Shown: positions 12,547 to 23,896 of the stretch, piece by piece
Numbering within the stretch: position 1 is the stretch's first letter
How the letters are laid out: each line of letters opens with the position of its first letter
Source: Chromobotia macracanthus
Taxonomy: Eukaryota > Chordata > Actinopteri > Cypriniformes > Botiidae
Direction: 5' to 3'
NCBI GenBank assembly: GCA_036877525.1
Contig: JAZGTH010000001.1
Location: 9,556,001-9,620,000, forward strand
DNA length: 64,000 bases
The notes under the pieces: generated by a model
Databases searched by the model: none
What the model was told of the DNA's origin: nothing
What the model saw: the letters and a program-made list of their open reading frames with translations, nothing else
Program-made: the position numbers and the translations under genes

Positions 12547-14806
12547 CTAGAACAAAAATATACAAAGATATGTTTTTTGTTGGCTTTCAACAGAAAATTA
12601 ATTTGACAATGTTAACAGGGCCTAGAAGCCCATATCATATTTAATAATGTGAAGCATTACACAAATGGAGGAGAAATCTCCCAGAAAATGTTGTCATTAT
12701 TTACCCATGTTCATGCATTCCAAACCTTTGTATTTTTGTAAGGGGAAATTTTGAAAAAAAAAATAGATAAATATAGTCTGACTTGTGCACTATACTCCAA
12801 ATCATACATACAGTACACATTATTATGAGGAACATAATAATGAAATAATGAAAATTTGAATGCTATTCGCGGAAAATCCACCATCAAATATTACTATCCA
12901 TTCTGCATATTTGAACCTGCGTAAAGCAATCAGCAGCCAGCCAGCAGAGAGGCAGATTATCTGTTCTTGTGGCTTCAGAAAATTTCCAAAATATAGCACA
13001 ACAACTGACTACACATTTATACATTTGCGACAAACAGTGCATTCATGCATTTTATTTATTAGTATATGCATTCACTGGGATTTGAACAATGTAAACAAAT
13101 TTTAATGTTATTTTTGCCATTTTTAATATGTGACAGCCATTGGTTATAATGAACTGTTTCTGCATGGAAAGGTGCAGCACAAATATACTTCTAAATTTTC
13201 TCTACTGTGGTCTATGGAAAAAAACAGCATTCAGAATGAGATGGTGAAATAATGACAGAATTTTAAGTTCTGCTATTGATGTTAATACTATAAATGATCG
13301 ATGTGTCTGCAGGCCCTCCAGCCAGGATGAAGGAGATAAAGAGTCCCTCTCCATCTTCTCCTCCTGATGATATAAATGTGTCAAGAGCAAACACAGTTAC
13401 TTCAGACATGGACAACCCCATTTGTTTAATTCTTGTTGAATGGTCCTTCACGTGTTAAATTAGTAGGTAGGCTGACAGATATAAAAATAAAATTGAATCA
13501 CTAATGAAATTGTTCTGTTTATGCCTGCCTTCCAAGAAAAGTTACATCATGCATATTTACATAAGTGACTGCGACTGTGTTTTGTACATGTGCAGGTAAA
13601 ACTTCCTCTGCGCGAACATACACACATGCACACTCTTATTTCTACATATACTGAGGCTGGATTAGCTGGGGGAGGGGTCTGGCCACGTGATGCAATGCAC
13701 TTCATGATTAAATGTTTTTTGTCCTTCATGCCTTTAAGCCCCAATGACAGCATCCTTTCTCAGGATGTAATGCAGGGGGATCTGGACTTTCTCTGGAATA
13801 TCACCAAGGTGTTACATTATTGACTGTCATCACTCAGCACTTTGCAAAGTCAATTTTAGCGATGTTCCTCATGAGTTCCTGCCCCCCCATCAGTACAAAC
13901 TGCTGCATACAGCAGCTTTCAGCTGGGATTTAAGCCAGGTACTAGACTACAGCACTGAGCTTAAAGTAACTGCTCCCACCAAAATTAAACAGCTGCCATT
14001 ATTTTATTAACCCGATGTCATTCTAAACCCTTTTATTTTGTCAGTGGAAAACAAAAGTAGAATTTGTTTGAAGAATCTTGACCCCTGAACCTTTTTACAT
14101 ACATTGCCCCTTTCCTGTGACCAGAGCTGTGAAGTTCCAAAAAGGAAAATATGTTGTGTGATGAACAAGTTGTTATTCACTGATAAAAGGGAAAGATAAT
14201 CAGTAAATAACATTTTAACATTTTTTTTCATTGCAGTTTTGCTGAACCAGTTGTATTCTACATTGTAACAGCCTATTGTTCTTAGCGGAAAAGGTGTAAC
14301 ATTATAAAAGTGAAACATGTAACATTACAAAATAAACTCAATAGTTTGTGTATACATTTGTATTTATTTGGTAAGTAGCTATATAATAAGCAAGAAAATG
14401 TATGGTCATTTGGTTATTATTGCAAAATAAACTCCGGCAGACTGTATCCTTTGCTTACCATCAATAGCACACAAGCCACATTACATAAAGCTACTTCTAT
14501 AATTTTGGAATGTGACAGCTGTGATTATTGCAAATTACAGCAACAAACCATGTGAGATTCTTCAAAGATTCTTCAAAAATTTTATTTTTTTTTCTCTTGG
14601 AATGACATGAGGTTTTATTTTTGGGTGAACTATTGTTTAGATTTGACAGACTGATATACAGTAAGTAATTGTGCTGTTTTTTACAGAATTGTCATCAATA
14701 AACCGAGCATTTACTGGATCCACCTGGAAAACTGGACATTAGAAAGACTATGACAGAATTAAAACAATTATGGTTATAAGTTAAATGGAATAAGAATTTC
14801 ACGTAC
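12547..14806 (-). other. dlg1 intron with copied PDZ3 segment
   Basis: A 2.3-kb intron. Its main content is a 60-bp copy of PDZ3 exon sequence (13306-13365, separate entry). Fragments of the TTAA-type MITE lie near 12700-12770, 13995-14060 and 14560-14640. No other exon was seen. Confidence 0.8.
13306..13365 (-). pseudogene. partial duplicate of PDZ3 exon inside an intron
   Basis: These 60 bases match 9581-9640 of the real PDZ3 exon at 59 of 60 positions (the difference is at 13343, turning Ile into Leu) in the same orientation. It reads GGEDGEGLFISFILAGGPAD. The copy has no 5' part of the exon (no HRGSTGLGF) and no donor or acceptor taken from the exon, so it should not be spliced as a PDZ domain. 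The flanks are unrelated to the exon flanks. It is a recent local duplication or templated insertion, or conceivably an assembly artefact. Confidence 0.9.
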
Positions 14807-14951
14807 AGCTGGTGACATCGGGAGGAGCATAACTGTCATTCATAAAGACACTGGTGGGTTTTGCCACTTTTAAATAGACAACATCAGGGGTGTTTTTCAA
14901 GGCAGCCACGGCATCTTCATGAGTCACCTCTTCCAGGCAAACAGCATTCAC
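14807..14951 (-). CDS. dlg1: dlg1 exon: PDZ2, C-terminal part
   Basis: A 145-bp exon with acceptor tgtgtacag and donor AGCT|GTACGT. It reads VNAVCLEEVTHEDAVAALKN, TPDVVYLKVAKPTSVFMNDS, YAPPDVTS and one base of the next Ser. THEDAVAAL is helix alphaB with the class I His; VVYLKVAKP is the last strand. YAPPD(I/V)T is the conserved start of the PDZ2-PDZ3 linker. Phase 0 in, phase 1 out. Confidence 0.96.
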
Positions 14952-15542
14952 CTGTACACAAGCACATTAGAGGAATGCACGCTTGAACACAGAGAACCAC
15001 TAAAAAATATGTTATTTAGTTTAGGTTTATGTACAGTTACTGTATGTTACAATAACTATAATTCTGTTTCAGCAAATTCAAATTTTCCCCTACAGCAAGA
15101 GTTCCTACACATTTTATTTATTAAATTATTTACTGACCTAAATTATTTACTTCACCCCCTGTGTAAGTCCCCCTTATATAATAATGTTAACTGTTCAAAA
15201 TATTATACAATATACCATTGCATGTCTTGACAATTTTTAAAAATGTCTACACTTCTAGGACTTCTTAATACAAATTATACAAAATTATATAGTACATGTA
15301 TAATTTTATGTGTATACACACTATTATACAGTACTATACAAGCCATTCTGCTTTACTGCTTGAAAATACCTGATCGTTTGCAAAGAATTAATGTAGAAGA
15401 ATATTTATCACTAAAAACTAATTGACTTTAAAAGTGGCTTAAGTGAATGGGTGGTACACCTCATTAATAAAGATGTGCTCTCAGTACATCTTATTAAATT
15501 TCTTTCTTGTATTCTAATGGAATTGAATAAATATTTACGTAC
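14952..15542 (-). other. dlg1 intron inside PDZ2
   Basis: A 591-bp AT-rich intron. The short plus-strand ORFs here have no splice or homology support. I see no repeat or RNA gene. Confidence 0.85.
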
Positions 15543-15679
15543 AGCCAGAAGTTTATCCCCAATCTGTAGCCGTCCATCTTTATGGGCAGTTCCTCCCTCA
15601 ATGATTTTAGTGATATAAATACTGTTGTCTCCAGGTATATGTTGGTTTCCAACTCCTCCAGCTATACTGAAACCTAGGC
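15543..15679 (-). CDS. dlg1: dlg1 exon: PDZ2, core
   Basis: A 137-bp exon with acceptor actgctgcag and donor GGCT|GTACGT. It completes Gly and reads LGFSIAGGVGNQHIPGDNSI, YITKIIEGGTAHKDGRLQIG, DKLLA. With the preceding GPKG it forms the GLGF loop; GNQHIPGDNSIY is the hallmark of DLG PDZ2. EGGTAHKDG differs from the usual EGGAAHKDG by Ala to Thr. Phase 1 in, phase 0 out. Confidence 0.97.
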
Positions 15680-16130
15680 CTGCAGCAGTAAGGAAGATAG
15701 GTGGGGGACCAGAGTAAGCAAAATATATACATAAAACAGAAATGCAACAAGAAATACATAAACATGCATGTAATTTAGTTAATTAGTCGTTAGCATTTTT
15801 TGCTGCTGTGTCTTTAAGATGTCTGTTTTCTGTAACACTGTCTTTGCACGTGAAATGAGAAATCAGTGCGCTGCTATGCTCACACACAGAGTGCAGATTT
15901 CCTGACAGCTCCAATATAGTGAAAACACTGCCTTATCTTTCAACACAGCCTTTCAGCAAAGTAAACAGTCCATACTGAATTGTGCCACGTAGGGCCTGAT
16001 TAATGATGTCAGACCAAAATTCTTCATCAACTTATCTATATGGTTTAAATGTCCTAAGATAAATTATAGTGATTACAATTCAAGACAGAGGAATCTTCTA
16101 TTTATTTCACAAGATGAAATGTGACTTTAC
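15680..16130 (-). other. dlg1 intron inside PDZ2
   Basis: A 451-bp intron with no repeat or other feature that I recognise. Confidence 0.85.
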
Positions 16131-16300
16131 CTTTTGGACCTTTGACCAGCTTTACATCCACTATTTGTTCTGAGACGGCTTTTCTTCTTCTCACATACAG
16201 TCTGACAATGCAACCTGCCTCCTTCAGTGCCTCCACAGCACTACTGTGAGTTACATCTCTCACATCCACATCATTAACCCGTAGTATACAGTCATTAACT
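16131..16300 (-). CDS. dlg1: dlg1 exon: end of PDZ1 and start of PDZ2
   Basis: A 170-bp exon with acceptor tctgtgcag and donor AAAAG|GTAAAG. It completes Arg and reads VNDCILRVNDVDVRDVTHSS, AVEALKEAGCIVRLYVRRRK, AVSEQIVDVKLVKGPK and one base of Gly. THSSAVEAL is helix alphaB of PDZ1; VDVKLVKGPKG starts PDZ2, so the two domains are joined by only a few residues (RRRKAVSEQ), as in the tandem PDZ1-2 of the family. Phase 2 in, phase 1 out. Confidence 0.97.
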
Positions 16301-16601
16301 CTGCACAGAGAGAACGAGTGAGAAAGAACTTACTAAACAGCTGAAAGAGAGCAGTACAAAGTAACAGGCAAAGATAAATTGGAAATTCACAAAGAATACT
16401 GTATTTCACTGATAGCATTGTTTATTTGCACACACTGTATGTGTCAGGATTTTGCAAACAGGACAGTGGGAAAAACAGCCAAAAGTTTAGTCCTGGACAA
16501 AGTTTAAACTTCTCAGTCCCCCATCCCACAAGGCCTGGGTTTTGATGGCCTGGGAGGATGACAACTGTGATCTGGCTGTATTATACTGGTACTGGACAGC
16601 A

Positions 16602-16772
16602 GGGCTATTCAACTCCAGTCCTGTAGGACCTCTGTCCTGCAGAGTTTAGTACCAACTCTAATCAATCACACCTGCCTATAACTGTCAGATAATCCTAAAG
16701 ACCTTGATTAGCTTGTTCAGGTGTGTTTAATTAGGCTTGAAGCCAAACTCTGAGGACACTAGTAGCCCTCCT
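16602..16772. mobile_element. hAT-type MITE
   Basis: A relative of the element at 10697. Left end AGGGCTATTCAACTCCAGTC with CTGCAGAGTTTAG inside; right part CAGGTGTGTTTAATTAGG, AAACTCTG and AGTAGCCCT as the diverged inverted end. No coding capacity. Confidence 0.7.
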
Positions 16773-16969
16773 AGGTTTATTTCCCTGCTGTGCAGCGTCA
16801 CTTCTGCAATCCAGGCATCTAAATTGGCCCCACTGCACAGTATGTCTGGATTTCTGCCCAGTATACCACCTGATTTCCACAGCCAGTAATATGTGGCATA
16901 ATTATGGCAGGAAAATAGTTTTGAGTTTTGCAAATGAAGGCAAAATCTATAAACCTGTTTATTATAGAT

Positions 16970-17247
16970 CAGTGGATCTTTTTTACATCAAGGTCCCCAT
17001 ATTGACCACAATAACATTTGAAGGGCTTCCCACAATTTCTACCCATTAAAATATTCAAGAGCTTGACATAACTACAAAGATATGTTAGTTTAAAAAATAA
17101 CCAAATGCTAACAAATATCTTCAGGTGTTTTGTGTTACTTTATCTGAAATAAGACAAAAACAAGCATTAATTTTACACATCTTGAGACCCCCTTAAAAGT
17201 TTATTAAGGCCCCCTAGTGGGTCCAGCACCCTGGCTGAGAAACACTG
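16970..17247. mobile_element. hAT-like element with 8-bp target duplication
   Basis: A 278-bp element beginning CAGTGGATC and ending GAGAAACACTG, flanked by ttatagat on the left (16962-16969) and ctatagat on the right (17248-17255). Seven of eight bases match, as expected for the 8-bp target duplication of hAT elements. CAGTG/CACTG termini and the phrase CTGAGAAACACTG are typical of this class in fish. Confidence 0.75.
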
Positions 17248-17560
17248 CTATAGATAAACAGTCTTTTTGCGTTAATAACAATGGCTATAATGACTTTAAA
17301 TATTTAAGTTGCAAATAGTACCTGGTTTAACTGGATGACAGGTGATTAGTAAATAAGAGACATATACAACTACTGTTGTTGTACAACTGTTTCGTGAATT
17401 TGCCCTAATCTGTCATTTAAACTATCTTAAAGAAATTAAAACAATTGTCAATGAACAAACACTACACTTAATTAGTTCTTAAATCATTTATCAATGCACT
17501 GCTCAAGAGGCTCACATTTTCACATCTGGCCCTGCTGATAATAAGTACATACTGACTCAC

Positions 17561-17685
17561 CTGAGTCTACTGTCCTGTGCAGCAGCTCCCCCTGGGATGA
17601 TCTTAGTGATAAAGATACTTGGGTCCTCGCCGATGTGGGGGTTATCGGTACCGCCCGCAATACTAAAACCCAGGCCCGAGTTCCC
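17561..17685 (-). CDS. dlg1: dlg1 exon: PDZ1, first part
   Basis: A 125-bp exon with acceptor cctcccttag and donor CTCAG|GTGAGT. It reads GNSGLGFSIAGGTDNPHIGE, DPSIFITKIIPGGAAAQDSR, L and AG. GLGF is the ligand loop; TDNPHIG is the PDZ1 signature of the family. Oddity: QDSRLRVND stands where family members have QDGRLRVND, replacing a near-invariant turn Gly by Ser. Phase 0 in, phase 2 out. Confidence 0.97.
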
Positions 17686-18166
17686 CTAAGGGAGGAAGAG
17701 ATAAATAACTTGAGAATAATAGAGAAGAAAATGTATTTCAACAGAAACAACAGACCTTTAGGCAAAATTATTAAAAAATAATGACATTTATTAAATCACC
17801 CCAAAATAAAATAAATGGGGTGTGGAATGACAATGTGATGTAATGTTGTAATATAATTTTGAGTAGGCTCAGAACAGTCTTATCTTGCTTCAGATGCCTT
17901 AATGCTTTTTTAGCCTGTTCAACATTCATGTGTTTCATCTGCTTCTGAGAGTGACGATTTAAAACCATTATCTTAAATGTTTTACATTTCTTTTATGTTG
18001 CTTATGTTTCCTGATTTTTACTCATAGCTTTCATCAAAATTAAATCTTTGTTTAAATATTATGACGTACATCCTTTTATGATTGGAGTAATGCATTGTTG
18101 TATTAAGCCTTACTGACATATTAAAAGCCTAATGTCTTATTCATGTCAGAGCATAAGTGATCTTAC
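17686..18166 (-). other. dlg1 intron before PDZ1
   Basis: A 481-bp AT-rich intron. No repeat, RNA gene or extra exon recognised. Confidence 0.85.
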
Positions 18167-18217
18167 CCGTTCAAGTGTAATTTCTTCGTATTCATAATCA
18201 GCTTCTGTTCCATTAAC
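18167..18217 (-). CDS. dlg1: dlg1 exon: entry to PDZ1
   Basis: A 51-bp exon, acceptor tatctttcag and donor GAACGG|GTAAGA, encoding VNGTEADYEYEEITLER. YEEITLER is the first strand of PDZ1. The YEYEE form is the DLG1 type (YEFEE in DLG2, FKYEEIVLER in DLG3). Phase 0 on both sides. It is the first exon shared by all dlg1 isoforms whatever N-terminus they use. Confidence 0.95.
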
Positions 18218-18711
18218 CTGAAAGATAAAGCCAAAAGAACAAGGCCATTAAGTTACATAATGTCAAAATACACAACATATAATGTGTGCCTCCCTCTGTT
18301 ATTCTTGAAAAAAAATGAGCAAATATATTGCACTTCAGGATCACAGCATTCATAAAGGATCTGCAGTTCTGGTGGTGTTTTGGTAATTATTTGATTTGGC
18401 TGTAAATGTCAATTTCAGCAATTCCCAGTACATATGGGTGCAAAGCACTATAACACATTATTACAGCACTTATTTCTAATCTGATGATTGCAACATGCTC
18501 CAGAAACATTACACTCATTCATTAAGCATTTGGCCACTTAAGACAAAAGCTTGTTTTTGTTTGCATGAGTTATTTATCCATGTGTTTTTAAAGTACATGT
18601 GCAATATAGCTTCTTTTTGTTTATATTGACATTTTCAATTATATTTTTAAATTATATTTATTGTTGAAATGCATGACTCTACATATTTAGATATATATAT
18701 TTACAACCCCA

Positions 18712-20278
18712 AATCAGAAAAAGTTGGGACAGTATGGAAAACACAAATAAAAAAAGAAAGTAGTGATTTCTAAATTTACTTTGACTTGTATTTCATTGCA
18801 GACAATACAACAGCACATTATTTAATGTGTTCCTCATGATTTTTATTGTTTTTTCTTCAAAAAAAACAAAATTCCTATTTTGCAACACATTTCAAAAAAA
18901 GTTGGAACAGGAGCAATTTAAGGCTAGTAATCAGGTAAATTGGTTAAATAATGATGTGATTTGAAACAGGTGATGTCAACAGGTGATTGTAATTATGATT
19001 TGGTACAAAAGCAGCATCCAAGAAAGGTCTAGTCCTTTAGGAGCAAAGATGGGCCAAGGATCGCCAGTTTGCCAACAAATATGTGAGAAAATTATTGAAA
19101 TGTTTAAAAACAATGTTCCTCAAAGAAAGATATTTGCTTTTTTCACCTTCAACAGTGCATGACATAATTAAAAGATGTAAGGAATGTGGAGGAATTTCAG
19201 TGCGTAAAGGACAAGGGCGCAAGCCAAGCTGAACAACCGTGCGCTCCGATCCCTCAGGCGGCACTGCATCAAGAATCGTCATTCATCTATAAGCAATATC
19301 ACCACATGGGCTCAGGACTACTTTGGCAAACCTTTGTCAAGTACCACAATACGTAGTTACATCCACAAATGCCAGTTAAAACTGTACTGTGCCAAAAGGA
19401 AGCCCTATGTTAACGGTGTCCAGAAGCGCCGTTGACTTCTCTGGGCTCGGAGGCATCTGGGATGGACCATCACACAGTGGAAACGTGTACTGTGGTCAGA
19501 TGAATCAGTATTTCAGGTATTTTTGGGAGAAATGGACGCCGTGTGCTCCAGACCAAAGAAGATAAGGATCATCCAGACTGTTACCAGCAACAAGTCCAAA
19601 AACCAGGGTCCGTCATGGTATGGGGTTGTGTCAGTTGTGTTACCCTTGGTAAAGGTAACTTGCACTTCTGTGATGGCACCATTAATGCTGAAAGTACATA
19701 GAGATTTTGGAGCACAATATGCTGCCTTCAAAAAGACATCTTTTCCAGGGACATTCATGCATATTTCAACAAGGTAATGCAAAACCACATTCTGCAGATT
19801 ACAAAGCTGGCTGCGGAGGAAGAGGATACAGGTACTTGACTGGCCTGCCTGCAGTCCCGACCTGTCTCCAACAGAGAATCTGTGGCGCATTTTGAAGTGC
19901 AAAAATGCGACAACGAAGACCCCGTACTGTTGCCCACCTTAAGACTTGTTTGCAGCAAGAATGGGACAAAATTACACCTGAAACACTTCTTCACTTGGTG
20001 TCTTCAGTCCCTAAACGTCTTTGAAGTGTTGTGAAAAGGAATGGCAACATTACAAAGTGGTAAATGCTTTACTGTTCCAACTTTTTTTGAAATGTGTTGC
20101 AAGAACCAAAATAGGAATTTTTTTTTTTTTTGAAGAAAAAAAACAAATCATGAGGAACACATTAAATAATGTGCTGTTGTATTGTCTGCAATGAAATACA
20201 AGTAAAAGTAAATTTAGAAATCACTACCTTTTTTTGTGTTTTCCATACTGTCCCAACTTTTTCTGATTTGGGGTTGTA
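18712..20278 (+). mobile_element. Tc1/mariner transposon, long inverted repeats, inactive
   Basis: Perfectly matching ends (TACAACCCCAAATCAGAAAA and its complement) continue as near-identical arms of about 200 bp (18714-18910 and 20072-20276) and are bounded by TA, the Tc1/mariner target. Between them lies a decayed plus-strand DDE transposase. Visible pieces are WSDESVF around the first catalytic Asp (about 19493), GSVMVWGCV (about 19607), QQGNAKPHSA (about 19768), where the second catalytic Asp is Gly, and PDLSPTENLWRILK (about 19857). Stops (KPS*, RR*) and frame changes break the ORF, so it cannot encode a working enzyme. The ORFs read here are fragments of it. Confidence 0.93.
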
Positions 20279-22680
20279 GATACTATTATAATATTAACAT
20301 TATACTGTACCATACCAAATATGTGAGTGGAATCACAATCAGTAAACAGCCCTTGTACTGTAAAACAATACGAACGCATCACGAGTAAACCTAATCTGAA
20401 CCACTTGGAAAACTCAGTATTCAGCTCTCTCTTCTTTCCCTGCATTTTATACATTTCACATCTTCTCAAAGTTTCCACAGAAGCCCTTGCAGCTACAATA
20501 AACAGACTGTAGTGGATCTCTTGCCCATTACTATGTATTTTAGCGGTACAGCCAAAGGACAGCAACCAAATCCACACAGCACACAGACAGTAGCTGTCAG
20601 CTGTCACTGTAGTTCACTCACTTTCACTTTAATCTCAGTCTGAAAGGAATGTTCCAGGTTCAACAGAAAAAAATACATAGATTTGTCTCTCAATTATAAA
20701 ACAGTTGTGGTTGCAGTATATGTACTTACAACAAAAAAAACATGGGGCCAAACACAAAATAAATATTAAAAAGTGTAGCCATAAGACATAAGCAGTGTAC
20801 ATGTTGGCATGAAACTAGTGTGACAGAATTGCTTGCTGAATTTGTGTGTGTAAAGTTATATCGAGTCTTTCAACTTGTCAAATGTCATGACTGCATAACA
20901 CAAAGTTAGTAAACCCGGTAAGTTTTGCATGATGCAGGTAATGACATCAGAAAGGGTCTGTTTACATGGAGTAAACTTCACTCACAGTAAATACATTGGT
21001 ACACTAGCAAATACTAGCATACATTAGTAAGTTAATCTACCTAGGATACTGGTCTAATTTTAAAAATGTCACAGCTCAAATAAGGAACTGTTTTTTTCTG
21101 AATAATACATGTAAGTGCTTTAGCCAAAATATAAGCCTCAAATTTCTGACATAAAATTTTCAGGAATTTTGGCCCCATGTACACCCAATGTAAGTGTGTT
21201 GCTGTCAGACAGATGTACTGTAAATTAGGTACTTCACGAGCCCTCCTAATCACAGGACAACATTCCTGGTTGTCCTCCATGATATTTGGTACTAATGGTA
21301 ATCAGCATGCCACAAATGCTGTCAAAAATCTGTTCCTTCAGAATGTTCAGAGCATGATGCAATAACATGATGGCAATAGCAAATAAAAAAACAATGCTAC
21401 AGTAATTCTTTTACAACATAAGTTGGGTCCATAGCTATTCTGGCCAAGATGGGCCCTTAAAACAATAAGCACAGGGTCTCCACAGTGCAAACATGTGAGG
21501 CTTGATCTGCTTATTTATTTGAGGTGCTGACATTCATTAATTGAAGATGGATAGTTAACTATCCCATTATCTAGAATTTTATTCGAAACATCAGCATAAC
21601 AGCATCACAGATATAAGAATACATTCTCACCTCTTACACATCTTACCAGAGAAAACAAAAAACTGAATGAAGATGAATGAAGACAACCCTACACAGCAAG
21701 CCCAAATATTTAGCATCAATGCAACAGCTTGCCTTTAGTTGCTGTTCCATGGGTTCTGATTTAAGCTTCTAAACAGCACATTTATAAACCTAAAATAGTA
21801 ACTGTTTCCGTAACTGCTACTGGAAACATCTGTCTGTGACATCACTGGTGATGTGTGGCAGTGAAAGGGGCGGAGCTTAAATGGGATGGGGTTGGGGCGT
21901 TCACATCATTACTTACACTGATCAGTACAGCAGTAAGGTATGCTTTCATCCACTCTCAGCATGACACAGCAACAACACTCGTGCTATTATTTCTATGGGT
22001 ATTGGGTTTTGAATGGGTATACTCTAAAATATCCAAATAGCACTTTCAATTTAGTAAATAGTTATTAACCATAGACCTGATATAGTCCTAATGACAGCCT
22101 AAACCTGTGCTCAATGTATTATCCTACTGACTATTTCTGTACTGCATGTATAGCCGCAAACAATCGAACACAGGGATCAGAGTCAATACAGGCATTTACA
22201 CAATCAATAAAGCTCTTACTACACTAAAGGTAAGACAATGAGCAATCAAAGCAGGAACAGTGGTCCATGCACAGGAAGCTGTTCAAAAAATAACAAACAT
22301 TTCCATATACTGTATTTTATTATAATAAGGTACAATGTTAAGATCTACAAGCCCCTATTCACTTCTGTTCACTTCTTATATATTTAGATGTTTTTACTTT
22401 AAGACAAGTCATTTAGAATATGATTATTGCAGTGCATTCACACTTAACAGCATTATGTCTATCTACTGTGGCTTTGAGGTCTGTAAGTAAAGCTACTTCA
22501 TAACCTCCTTTATCAGCCTTTAGTGCTGTTTCATGAAATATCTCTTCGAACACTAGAGGACCGAAACTGCTGTAAAGTTACACACAAACCCTCTTATGAC
22601 TGTCAGAGAGCGGAATACATTTAAGGAATATTTACATTTAAACCTAGTATTATATAATATCACTTGGTTTGGACTCCTAG

Positions 22681-22708
22681 GTTGTTGTATAAATATTATA
22701 ATACAACA
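22681..22708. repeat. palindrome
   Basis: TTGTTGTAT..TAT.ATACAACAA forms a near-perfect inverted repeat around an AT core. It is a hairpin or cruciform candidate with no flanking genes. Confidence 0.7.
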
Positions 22709-22788
22709 AATATTATATAATTATAGTTTTAATTGGAGTAGTTAATGAAGTCACTCAGCAGTAAGGCACATTCCATAAGTTCTTACTA

Positions 22789-22917
22789 TTCCGTACAGTA
22801 AATACTGTAGAGCACTGCCTACGTTCTGTACAGTCAGTACCGTAGAGCACTGCCTATATTCTGTACAGTAAGTACTGTAGAGCATGTATTCTGTTTAAGT
22901 CTATATTCTGTACAGAC
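22789..22917. repeat. 35-bp minisatellite with internal palindromes
   Basis: Three units start exactly 35 bp apart (22789, 22824, 22859), followed by two shortened units (22889, 22906). Each full unit carries the inverted repeat TACAGTA.(A/G)TACTGTA and the phrase GAGCACTGCCTA. Confidence 0.9.
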
Positions 22918-23411
22918 ACCTCTAGTCTTCAGAGTGATGGAGACAGTGTTTAATGAAGGATGACAGAAGTACACTCAGCATGCTTCTGGCACTCAATGTA
23001 AAGGATTATCAGAAGATGCTGAGATTGAGAGAAGTTTGGGGTTGAAGAAGTGTCACAGGACACTTGTAAATGCCAACCACAGTTACAGTAGATCTCAAAA
23101 CTCTTCAAGGAAAATCCATTACATCTAAAGCCTTATAAAAAAATACAGAGAAATCCAAAAAATGACGTTCTCAATGCTGAGCAAAGAATATGCATGATAA
23201 TATCAACAACTGCATTTTCATGAAAAACAGAAATTTACTGTTCAATGAAACAAGATGGAAAGCTTAATTTCCTTGAAGATGGTCTCTTTAGTTTGGCAGG
23301 GTAACAGTCATTTATATGGCATTATGTCTTAAAATGATCTTATTTAAACTCTAATACTATACAAGATGAATATGCATTAAATGATAGCACATGAAGAAAT
23401 GCCTCACTTAC

Positions 23412-23477
23412 GTATGGACTTACATAGGGCGACGTATCAAGGCTTTCTGTGTTTACCACCACTGGTGCTGGACTTGC
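23412..23477 (-). CDS. dlg1: dlg1 exon: linker, with two alternative donors
   Basis: Acceptor cttttacag. With the first donor (TAT|GTAAGT, exon end 23424) it is 54 bp and encodes ASPAPVVVNTESLDTSPY. With a second, equally good donor 12 nt further on (TAC|GTAAGT, end 23412) it is 66 bp and adds VSPY. Both keep phase 0 and join to VNGT. Human DLG1 has PPVLVNTDSLETPTY|VNGT here, matching the shorter form. Its 5' side accepts either the proline-rich exon or one of the alternative first exons. Confidence 0.92.
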
Positions 23478-23896
23478 CTGTAAAAGAAACTTGTGTTAAT
23501 AATTGTGCTGAAATGCATCAAAACAAAACTGCATACTTTGCTCCTTCTCTCTAACCCGAATCGAAAATAGCAAACTGAACAGTTAACAATTAAAACCATA
23601 CCATATAAAATCCATCACTTACTCTTGGCATGCTGATGCAGTGTTACTCTGGTATTTGACAGAGATTAAGAGCACAGACTGTGTCCATACACAGCATAAT
23701 TTACTGCTGATCATGCAATAAAGAGGCATAACAAACCAACGCAAACCTAATCCTTATGTAAACATGTATAGCACGCTTCACGAGTGCGCATCAGCGATAC
23801 ATCAGCGATATACCATGTCATTCTGTCTGGAATCTGTTTAAGTCAAGAGGACCGTCACTGAGATGGGTGGAGTAAAAACATGAGGGAAAAAAAGAC
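23478..23896 (-). other. dlg1 intron
   Basis: A 419-bp intron between the proline-rich alternative exon and the linker exon. No repeat or other element recognised. Confidence 0.8.

Larger units (their letters stand above)
16301..17560 (-). other. dlg1 intron inside PDZ1
   Basis: A 1.26-kb intron largely made of two non-autonomous DNA transposons (16602-16772 and 16970-17247). No further exon seen. Confidence 0.85.
18218..23423 (-). other. dlg1 intron with Tc1/mariner insertion
   Basis: A 5.2-kb intron. It holds a Tc1/mariner copy (18712-20278), a 35-bp minisatellite (22789-22917) and a palindrome (22681-22708). The remainder is AT-rich and featureless to me. Confidence 0.8.

Noticed and set aside
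13263..13451. extra PDZ3 exon
   Set aside because: Only 60 bases match; the GLGF part and splice sites are missing, so it was scored as a duplicated fragment.
19037..19994. several ORFs on both strands
   Set aside because: All fall within the decayed Tc1/mariner element.
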